Source: SZUA-309 sp965233675
Lineage (GTDB): Bacteria; Pseudomonadota; Gammaproteobacteria; Pseudomonadales; Azotimanducaceae
DNA: 64,000 nt
NCBI GenBank assembly: GCA_965233675.1
Contig: OZ247498.1
Span: 1,550,001-1,614,000, forward strand
Direction: 5' to 3'
Shown: piece by piece, positions 57,910 through 64,000 of the stretch
How the letters are laid out: every line of letters starts with the position of its first letter
Position numbering within the stretch: the stretch's first letter is position 1
Notes under the pieces: model-generated
The model's input: the letters and a program-made list of their open reading frames with translations, nothing else
What the model was told of the DNA's origin: nothing
Database searches by the model: none
Program-made: the position numbers and the translations under genes

Positions 57910-59031
57910 TCAGTTCTCCCGCACCAGTGTCAGGCAGGTCATATCATCCCGGGAGGCACCGCTGGTGAGCTTCAGCTTTTCCCAGATCTCATCCATGCCC
58001 TTTGCGGGGGCGGCCGCCAGAAGTCGAGCCTCTTTGGCGTCCAGATCCATGTCTTCCATGGCATCCAGCACACCGTCGGAAAACAGTACCAGCTTGTCAC
58101 CGGCGGCGAAACTGAGGCTGGTGGCCTCGTAACTGACCTCTTCGAACAGACCCACCGGCCGGCCGCGCTGTTCGATAAAACCCGCCTCCTCCCCATGCAC
58201 CAGAATGGCTGGCGGGAAGTGGCCGCCATTAACCAGTCGCAGGGTATCTGTTTCCAGGTCAACGACCGCGAGCATCATGGCCACGTGTTTGTCGATCTTC
58301 TGATCCAGGAGTTCCCGGTTAATCCAGGAAAGAATTTCTCCAGGCTCTGCGATCATGCTGGGACGATATTCGCGTCGAAGGCGGCGGGAGAAGTTCTTGA
58401 GCAGCACGGTGACAAACGCGGAAGAGGCACCGTGGCCCGATACGTCAGCGATGTACAGGGCGAAGTAACGGTCTGTGATACGGAAGTAGTCGACAAAATC
58501 GCCGGACAGGATCAGGGACGGCATGATCCGATGCTGAAGCCGGTAGCGGTCGATCCCCATGGGATTCGGCGGCAACATGCCCATCTGAATATATCGACCG
58601 GCCCGCTGATCCCGCTGCAGTTCCTCCACGTGTTCGTGCAGACGTGCTTCAGCCTGTGCTGCGCCCTGTCGGGACTGTTCGAGAATCTCTTCGATTCTCG
58701 CCTTGGCGAAGTCGTCGCCCACCGGCAACTGCCAGACATCCGCCAATCCGCCACGCAGGGCGTCCAGCAGGGATGCGCGATCCAGTTTCTCAGGGGTGGC
58801 GAGCACAACGGGTAAACGCCTGTTCTCACGGGCAAGGTTCTGCGCCCAGTCCATTCGTGAGCAGATCATCAGCTCAGGCAGGGTATGGTCGCAGAGTTCC
58901 TGCGCGACTTTTTCGCTCACGGCGGGCAATGAATCCAGATTGAGATGAGCCAGTTGCTGGCAGAGCGTGTCCGACGCCTTCTCATCCGGATCTACAACGA
59001 CGAGGCCCATTCGACAGTACACTTTCGCCAC
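57910..59031 (-). CDS. PP2C (SpoIIE-type) phosphatase with degenerate receiver domain
   Basis: A 373-residue serine phosphatase. Residues 1-120 have a receiver-like fold (MGLVVVDPDEKASDTLCQQLAHLN), but the phosphoacceptor position reads MICSRMDW and the usual KP motif is missing (VWQLPVGDD), so it is a pseudo-receiver. A helical linker (residues 125-165) precedes the PP2C core: LSGDFVDYFRITDRYFALYIADVSGHGASSA (metal Asp pair), WINRELLDQKIDKHVAMMLAVVDLETD, LVLFSDGVLDAMED and SRDDMTCLTLV. The last pair supplies metal ligands. GTG 59031 is used, with an in-frame ATG at 59010 as alternative. It would dephosphorylate the STAS protein encoded next. Confidence 0.9.
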   Translation of the reverse strand: MAKVYCRMGLVVVDPDEKASDTLCQQLAHLNLDSLPAVSEKVAQELCDHTLPELMICSRMDWAQNLARENRRLPVVLATPEKLDRASLLDALRGGLADVWQLPVGDDFAKARIEEILEQSRQGAAQAEARLHEHVEELQRDQRAGRYIQMGMLPPNPMGIDRYRLQHRIMPSLILSGDFVDYFRITDRYFALYIADVSGHGASSAFVTVLLKNFSRRLRREYRPSMIAEPGEILSWINRELLDQKIDKHVAMMLAVVDLETDTLRLVNGGHFPPAILVHGEEAGFIEQRGRPVGLFEEVSYEATSLSFAAGDKLVLFSDGVLDAMEDMDLDAKEARLLAAAPAKGMDEIWEKLKLTSGASRDDMTCLTLVREN

Positions 59032-59102
59032 ATCGATGGGACGCGCACCCTACTCCGTTCCATTTTCAATATCAACTTCACCGGGACAGCCTGAATGTTG
59101 TT

Positions 59103-59975
59103 CTAAAAGTCATCGAAATCATCAAAATCCATAAAGGGATCCTCTTCAAACTCACCATCGCGAATCAGGAAATTCCGCCGTTGCAGGAACGCATCCCGAA
59201 TGAACAGGTATTCATCTCCGGATATCAGAACCTCTGCGGTCAATAACCGTTTGCGAAGATCGAGGAAATACAGCCCGTAGGTCACGTTCCGGACCCGGAC
59301 ATTCTCTATGTAGGCAATCGGATTCGTCAGTGCATCCACGAACATGCCGCCCGCGTGGGTGACCGTGGAGGGACCACGGATAGGGATCATGAAGTAAGGC
59401 CCTTGCGGCACTCCCCAGACAGCCAGCGTCTGTCCGAAATCTTCCTCGTGCTGAGGCAACCCGGCCTGGGTCGCCACATCGAACAGGCCGAGCACCCCGA
59501 ACGTGGAGTTGACTGCAAAGCGGCCCACATCGCTGAACATGGTTCCGGGCTTGCCCTGGAGAAGCTGATTGAGCGCGGTACCGGGCACCTGAAGGTTGTC
59601 GAAAAAGTTCGAAATGCCCTCTTCCGCCAGATCCGGGGTAATGGCCCGGTATCCCCTGGCGATGGGACGCAGAATCAGCCGGTCGAGTCCATCGTTGAAC
59701 TGCCACAACGACCGATTCATGCCGATCCAGGGATCAGGATCCTTGTCCGGTCGCGCCAGGACGCTGGACGCATCGGGTAGTTCAGCCGGGTCCTCATCAG
59801 CCAGCGTGCGGGCGTCCTGGGCCTGTATGGGCATACCGGCGCCCGCCAGCAGCATCACCAGCAATTTGGCCAGCAACTTGGCCGGCAACCTGGCCAGCAC
59901 AAACCCCGCCACAGCCCCACGGCTGCGAGGCCTGGAGACGGCGTGAGTTCGGTTCAGACTATATTCCGGGCGCAT
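59103..59975 (-). CDS. mlaA: MlaA-family protein (VacJ)
   Basis: A protein of about 290 residues of the MlaA/VacJ family, which takes phospholipids from the outer leaflet of the outer membrane. Key segments: DPDPWIGMNRSLWQFNDGLDRLILRPIARGYRAITPD, VRVPGTALNQLLQGKP-type stretch, FGVLGLFDVATQAGLPQHEEDFGQTLAVWGV, and PIRGPSTVTHAGGMFVDALTNP. It has a signal peptide (LLAKLLVMLLAGAGMPIQAQ) without a lipobox cysteine, unlike classical lipoprotein MlaA. The ATG at 59975 overlaps the hvfC stop by 17 bases. The acidic C-terminal tail (FEEDPFMDFDDFDDF) is unusual. The rest of the Mla pathway is not in the window. Confidence 0.88.
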   Translation of the reverse strand: MRPEYSLNRTHAVSRPRSRGAVAGFVLARLPAKLLAKLLVMLLAGAGMPIQAQDARTLADEDPAELPDASSVLARPDKDPDPWIGMNRSLWQFNDGLDRLILRPIARGYRAITPDLAEEGISNFFDNLQVPGTALNQLLQGKPGTMFSDVGRFAVNSTFGVLGLFDVATQAGLPQHEEDFGQTLAVWGVPQGPYFMIPIRGPSTVTHAGGMFVDALTNPIAYIENVRVRNVTYGLYFLDLRKRLLTAEVLISGDEYLFIRDAFLQRRNFLIRDGEFEEDPFMDFDDFDDF

Positions 59976-60756
59976 CTGTTGCGACGTCTTCTGCAACCCC
60001 TAAGACGATTTCAGCGTCGCGCAGCCGGCCGAGCGTTGCAAGACCCTGTTCGTAAACGACCTTTGAGCGCACCTGAGGCAGTTCGTCCGCCAGTCGGGCA
60101 AGTGCCGCACGGGTCTCGAGGCCTGATTCAAGCAGTTCGACCAGCTTCAGCGTCACCGCGTTCACTTCCATGAAGCCCACCGTGTCATCACGGCGTCGAT
60201 GAACGATGAGATGGCTGGGTTCATCGGGAAGCGTTTCCGGAATCCGCCCGGGCCCGATCCGATGCACGGGCCAGCGATAGGCCAGGCACCAGATCAGGGG
60301 TGAAAGCAGCAACGGCCCTTCCAGCAGGTCTGCCTCCCGATCAAAACCCTGCTCCGGGATCTCCAGTTCGCTGACCCCAAGCGCCAGTTCCACCCACTCG
60401 TAGTGGGCCAGCTCCAGGAGAAATTCCGGCAGAGGGTCTGCTTCGTTTACCCGGACGGACAGAAAAGTCAGAAACTCCTGACTGATCTCCAGAAAGTATG
60501 GCGATTCACTCGGATGCAGATGCACGAACTCCCGAACCAGTCCATGCCAGCGCACATCGCCCAGCACCTTCTTTGTGACTGGAAATCCCGATGCGAGAAA
60601 CCCTTCTATATTGTTGTAGAAGAGGTCGAGATAGATTTTCATCCGTCGTGCTTCCACGTCGGCAGGCCTGTCGTTCAGATCAGGGTTCCGGATGTGGGCG
60701 GCAAACGCCAGTTGAGTTGCCCGGAAATCGGGTAGATTGCTACCCGGTCGCGACAC
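59959..60756 (-). CDS. hvfC: HvfC-family RiPP maturation partner
   Basis: A 265-residue protein of the HvfC/BufC (DUF2063) family. The N-terminal helical region reads DFRATQLAFAAHIRNPDLNDRPADVEARRMKIYLDLFYNNIEGF, a family signature. The middle has FVHLHPSESPYFLEISQEFL and ELAHYEWVELALGVSEL, and the end RRRDDTVGFMEVNAVTLKLVELLESG is the usual C-terminal module. In studied systems it helps the MNIO enzyme HvfB or BufB modify the precursor peptide. GTG 60756 overlaps hvfB by 17 bases, and its stop overlaps the mlaA start. Confidence 0.88.
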   Translation of the reverse strand: MSRPGSNLPDFRATQLAFAAHIRNPDLNDRPADVEARRMKIYLDLFYNNIEGFLASGFPVTKKVLGDVRWHGLVREFVHLHPSESPYFLEISQEFLTFLSVRVNEADPLPEFLLELAHYEWVELALGVSELEIPEQGFDREADLLEGPLLLSPLIWCLAYRWPVHRIGPGRIPETLPDEPSHLIVHRRRDDTVGFMEVNAVTLKLVELLESGLETRAALARLADELPQVRSKVVYEQGLATLGRLRDAEIVLGVAEDVATDAPGI

Positions 60757-61579
60757 TGCCGGGTACCGTCTGCAGGTGTCGGATTCTGTCCACTTCCTCG
60801 AGCAACTCAGGGAGCGGCGGAAAATTGAAATCCCGCTCGAGCAATGTTGGTGCTACCCCCCAACGCTCATAGGCAGACTTCAGCAGCGCCCAGACCGGTT
60901 CGATCACTGCACTGCCGTGGGTGTCCACGCGCAGGTCTTCTGCTTCCACGTAGTGGCCGGCAATGTGCAGGTAGGCAATACGCGTGCCGTCGATATTTTC
61001 CAGAAAATCATAGGGGTCGTATCCGAAGTTGATGCCGTTCACATAGATGTTATTCACATCCAGCAGCAGATCGCAGTCTGCTTCGGCGAGCACTCCGTTG
61101 ATGAATTCCAGTTCTGTGAGTTCCTGGCCGGGGGCGGTGTAGTAGGAGACATGCTCCAGGACCAGCCGTCGTTCCAGTATGTCCTGTACTTCCCGCACCC
61201 GGCCAGCCACGTAATGCACGGCTTCTTCGGTGAAGGGGATGGGCATCAGATCGTAGAGGTGCCCTTTGTCGTCACTGCAGTAGCTCAGGTGTTCCGAGTA
61301 GCAGCGGATGTCGTAGTCAGCCAGGAATTTTTTGAGATCGGCGAGAAAACGCCGATCGAGGGGCGCCGGACTGCCGATGGACAGCGACAGACCATGACAG
61401 ACCAGCGGAAAACGTTCCGCCAGCTGCCGGAACTGCCGACCGAATCGACCACCGACACCTATCCAGTTCTCAGGCGCGAGCTCGAGAAAATCCAGCTTCT
61501 CGTGAGCGGCCTCGAGCAACTCGGGCATGAGCGCCCGGCGAAGCCCGAGACCAACGCCCTGGAAAGACTGCTGGATCAC
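60740..61579 (-). CDS. hvfB: HvfB-family MNIO-type RiPP peptide maturase
   Basis: A 279-residue MNIO (DUF692) enzyme of the TIM-barrel type that binds two or three iron ions and oxidises cysteines in a precursor peptide. The N-terminus is IQQSFQGVGLGLRRALMPEL. Metal-site motifs are visible: VCHGLSLSIGSPAPLD, RCYSEHLSYC, EHVSYYTAPGQEL, LLDVNNIYVN, YLHIAGHYVEAED and DTHGSAVIEP. These match the HvfB/BufB group. The GTG start at 61579 has no strong ribosome site and lies 83 bases after the hvfA stop. The order hvfA-hvfB-hvfC equals that of the known cluster. Confidence 0.92.
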   Translation of the reverse strand: MIQQSFQGVGLGLRRALMPELLEAAHEKLDFLELAPENWIGVGGRFGRQFRQLAERFPLVCHGLSLSIGSPAPLDRRFLADLKKFLADYDIRCYSEHLSYCSDDKGHLYDLMPIPFTEEAVHYVAGRVREVQDILERRLVLEHVSYYTAPGQELTELEFINGVLAEADCDLLLDVNNIYVNGINFGYDPYDFLENIDGTRIAYLHIAGHYVEAEDLRVDTHGSAVIEPVWALLKSAYERWGVAPTLLERDFNFPPLPELLEEVDRIRHLQTVPGSVATG

Positions 61580-61662
61580 GTTTTAACGTCTGACGTACCG
61601 GCGCCAAAGCGCTGTCCCGGTCGACGGATCAACCAGACGGACAGCTCAATTGAGGCCTCGAC

Positions 61663-62037
61663 TCAGGCAGCGCCTCCACACTTGCCTTCGCCCTCGTCCT
61701 TGGACTCTCCGCATTTGCCTTCGCCGCACTTGCCTTCGCCCTCGTCCTTGGACTCACCGCACTTGCCTTCGCCGCACTTGCCTTCGCCCTCGTCCTTGGA
61801 CTCACCGCACTTGCCTTCACCTTCGTCCTTGGCTTCGCCGCATTTACCTTCGCCGCATTTGCCTTCTCCACACTTGCCTTCGGCATCTGCCTGGGCAAGC
61901 TGGTCGTAGCCCGCTTCCAGGGCCTCAGCAGCAAACGGGTTGTCCGCATTGGCAACACCGGCGCTAGCCAGCGATGCAACGAATGCCGTACCAACGGCAG
62001 CGGTAATGGGCTTCATCTTCTCGTTCAGAATGGTCAT
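61663..62037 (-). CDS. hvfA: HvfA-family RiPP precursor with nine EGKCG motifs
   Basis: A 124-residue precursor. Residues 1-32 are a signal sequence (PITAAVGTAFVASLASAGVANA), then a linker (DNPFAAEALEAGYDQLAQADA) and a core of nine EGKCG motifs separated in places by EAKDEG or ESKDEG. All nine cysteines lie in the motifs. In the HvfA/bufferin family the EGKCG cysteines are oxidised by the MNIO enzyme to thiooxazole-type groups that bind copper. The nucleotides are correspondingly repetitive (about 61680-61885). GAGAGGAG is eleven bases before ATG 62037; ATG 62016 (MKPITAAVG) is a possible alternative. The high motif number would give a high binding capacity. Confidence 0.9.
   Translation of the reverse strand: MTILNEKMKPITAAVGTAFVASLASAGVANADNPFAAEALEAGYDQLAQADAEGKCGEGKCGEGKCGEAKDEGEGKCGESKDEGEGKCGEGKCGESKDEGEGKCGEGKCGESKDEGEGKCGGAA
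61680..61885 (-). repeat. Tandem DNA repeats within hvfA
   Basis: The minus strand repeats units such as GAAGGCAAGTGCGG with spacers of 15-18 bases, coding EGKCG and ESKDEG. The near-identity of copies suggests recent duplication by slippage, so the motif number can vary between strains. Confidence 0.8.
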
Positions 62038-62214
62038 TGCTTGGAAATCTCCTCTCGTTTCCCGACACAGCCCCGTCCCGGGCCGTACTGGCTTTGAATC
62101 AGAGACACCTGACCGACTTCTGAACAGCGTCAGGCGCTCCGGGGTTATGACCCTCTCCCGGCAAATAGGTTCAGACGGATGCCGTCTGTTCCCCCTGCCA
62201 ACCGTTCCTGCAGC

Positions 62215-64000
62215 TTAAAGGAGACCGAATTCCCGCTCCAGCGCTTCGAGAGACCGATTCAGGCGCTTCGGCGAGGCCTTTTCCTTTACGCCCAGTCGCT
62301 CAGCGAACAGACCCACCCGACACTCTTCCAGCATATATCTCAACTGCTGCCACTGGACGGTCTCGCCCATTTCTCCTTTGAGGCGCTCGATCCGTGTCTG
62401 GAAGCCCGACAGTTCTCCGATCAGTTGCTGGTCCCTGCTCACCTTGCCCTGCAGATTGGCCAGCCGATAGGCCGCCGCCTCCAGATAGCGTGGGATGTCT
62501 GCCAGACGGCTGGCCGGGGTTCTGGTGAGCACGTCGGCGGGGACCAGGTTTTCAAGTTGCGCCCGAATATCATCCACCGCATCCGCAAACGCCGGCGACG
62601 TCGCCTCGTCCAGCATGCGGACCAGTGTCTGTCGCGCCTCCAGAATCCGGCGAAGGTCCCCCTGCATACGGGCCAGCGTATCGGCCAGTTCGCCACGGCG
62701 TTCGTTCAGAATCCGGGTAAAGGCGCTGGCGTCCTCAGGCAGACGCTCTCCCTCGAAGAAGCAGGCCCAGGCACAGGCCTTGAGCAATTCATCCCGGAAC
62801 TGTTCAGCACCGCCGAGCGGGGCATAGAGCAGTCCGAGCGCTTTGTCCGCGGCAATCTGTTTTTTCAGATAGCGGGCCGTCTGGCCGAGTTTCAACAAGG
62901 CCAGACGTGCGTAGCCCGCCTGATTGGCGCGCGCCTGGGCGCCGGGATCGGGCATGTGCCGCAGGGCGACGGAATCGCCCTCGTCGGCAAGCGCCGGGTA
63001 GGCAACGACTTCCGAGCCGGTGGCGCCGATTACTACGCTGCCCACAGGCGCCTGGTCCGGAAACTCGATGAGCCCCTTATCTTCCGCCTGGGTCTTCAAT
63101 CCTTCATGCATCCGCGCCGCCGCCTCTGCGGCAAATCGCGTTTTCAGCGCCTCGAAGTCTCTACTTTCCGCCAACAATTCGCCTTCGCCGCTCATGACTT
63201 TCACGTTGACCCGCCACTGCGGTTCTATCCGCTCCGGGTGCCAGTCTTCGGCGGCAATGTGCAATCCGAACTCGTGTTGAATCGCATCCGCCAGGCTCAC
63301 CTCCAGTCGGCCCTGACGGTAGATGCTGGGTTGGCTGAGGATCGGCATGATGGCCTGCACCGCGTCCGGAATCGGTGTCAGTCGTCGCCGCTTGGATTTT
63401 TCCAGAGACCGGAGCCACTGTTCGCACACACCGGCAAACATCCCCGGCACACTCCAGTTCAATACCTGCACAATCACCGCATCCACCAGACTGACCGGTA
63501 CTTCCACCGATACGCCATCGTCCGGATCACCGGGTGCAAAACGGTAACGGAGCGGAAACGCCTTGCCTCGCATGATCAGTTCCGCCGGAAAATCCTTTTC
63601 GGTGAATCCGGACTGACCGGCACCGGAGAGTTGCTGGCGATCGAAAAAGAGTCCGGCCGTTTCCCCGTCCGCAGCCTTTCTGAGCCAGCGGTCCAGATCC
63701 CGGGCCGACAGGACCTTCTCCGGTATCAGCGCGTCGTAGCGATCCGCAATGTCCGCTTCCGCGGCGAGCAGGTCCCGGCGCCGACCTTTTTCTTCCTCAT
63801 CCCGGATTTCGGCGACCAGTTCGAGATTGTGCGAGAGAAACTCCGGTGGCCGTTTAATGGCGCCACGCACAAGACCGTCGAGCAGAAAGCGTTTTCTCGC
63901 CTCCGCCCGATCCACACGGCGCAGGCTCACACGCCGCTTATCTGCCAGGACCAGGCCATAGAGACTGACCGTCTCCAGTGCCTGGGCCTCGCCCCGGCTC
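62215..64000 (-). CDS. hrpA: ATP-dependent RNA helicase HrpA, C-terminal part (5' end beyond window)
   Basis: The C-terminal half of a DEAH-box helicase of the HrpA type. The frame is open to the right edge (SRGEAQALETVSLYGLVLAD... at the edge), so the gene is truncated by the window, not in nature. The visible part contains the OB-fold-like region and the long DUF3418 domain, with SRVDRAEARKRFLLDGLVRGAI-type sequence near 63930, GSVVIGATGSEVVAYPALAD, YLKKQIAADKALGLLYAPLG, and a C-terminal helical part ending SPKRLNRSLEALEREFGLL. HrpA works in mRNA processing and rescue of stalled ribosomes. The stop at 62215 faces the hvfA promoter region 177 bases away. Confidence 0.92.
   Translation of the reverse strand, partial: SRGEAQALETVSLYGLVLADKRRVSLRRVDRAEARKRFLLDGLVRGAIKRPPEFLSHNLELVAEIRDEEEKGRRRDLLAAEADIADRYDALIPEKVLSARDLDRWLRKAADGETAGLFFDRQQLSGAGQSGFTEKDFPAELIMRGKAFPLRYRFAPGDPDDGVSVEVPVSLVDAVIVQVLNWSVPGMFAGVCEQWLRSLEKSKRRRLTPIPDAVQAIMPILSQPSIYRQGRLEVSLADAIQHEFGLHIAAEDWHPERIEPQWRVNVKVMSGEGELLAESRDFEALKTRFAAEAAARMHEGLKTQAEDKGLIEFPDQAPVGSVVIGATGSEVVAYPALADEGDSVALRHMPDPGAQARANQAGYARLALLKLGQTARYLKKQIAADKALGLLYAPLGGAEQFRDELLKACAWACFFEGERLPEDASAFTRILNERRGELADTLARMQGDLRRILEARQTLVRMLDEATSPAFADAVDDIRAQLENLVPADVLTRTPASRLADIPRYLEAAAYRLANLQGKVSRDQQLIGELSGFQTRIERLKGEMGETVQWQQLRYMLEECRVGLFAERLGVKEKASPKRLNRSLEALEREFGLL

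Noticed and set aside
61650..61967. Plus-strand frame across hvfA
   Set aside because: It reads the repeat on the wrong strand; the EGKCG motifs and signal peptide lie on the minus strand.

Overview
The window is a GC-rich chromosomal segment with densely packed genes, short spacers and frequent start/stop overlaps. LpxC, MlaA, DusA, HrpA, GltX, an iron-type SodB, a FecA-like TonB receptor and an HvfABC cluster together point to a free-living, aerobic gammaproteobacterium, probably marine or otherwise oligotrophic. That assignment is an inference from gene content. The genus cannot be read from the sequence.

Layout. 1-13755: catabolic and envelope genes (class III aminotransferase, acyl-CoA dehydrogenase, a haem-motif DUF3365 protein, a DUF3313 protein, a large Ig-repeat surface lipoprotein, an MscS channel, a luciferase-like flavin oxidoreductase, a Fur-box-preceded TonB receptor, an MFS carrier). 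13767-15432: a DUF1761 membrane-protein gene whose start codon has been separated from its body by a 1261-bp IS3-family element. 15555-23065: a sphingosine-phosphate-lyase-like PLP enzyme, a STAS-like protein, a bactofilin/methyltransferase pair, two exported unknowns, an MlaD-like lipoprotein with a lytic transglycosylase, and a small-membrane-protein/DUF1269-like pair. 23028-23763: a ZIP transporter remnant and a tRNA-Ala(GGC) gene with a strong promoter. 23798-40336: amine/polyamine catabolism (two PuuB-like oxidases, a PuuA-like synthetase, a SpuC-like transaminase), stress functions (NhaA, tandem Usp, SodB), a sigma-54 activator with an atypical receiver, an amidohydrolase with its probable GntR regulator, YceI and a beta-CASP nuclease, followed by gltX to 41845.

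41908-53154 is the most unusual part. Two divergent operons encode eight exported proteins: a PD40-type lipoprotein with two CXXCH motifs, an SH3-plus-barrel protein, a second barrel protein, a DUF4266 lipoprotein and a DUF3570 barrel on the minus strand; and a single-haem protein, a lipoprotein with tandem haem domains plus a LamG-like domain, and a Tat-exported DUF1501-like protein on the plus strand. I infer a multiprotein redox or electron-transfer assembly of the envelope or cell surface. Its substrate is unknown.

53241-64000 is mostly housekeeping (a Trm112-like methyltransferase, lpxC, dusA, TerB, a PP2C/STAS signalling pair, mlaA, the C-terminal part of hrpA). It also holds a complete hvfABC RiPP cluster whose precursor carries nine EGKCG motifs. 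This is a copper-related modified-peptide system known from related families.
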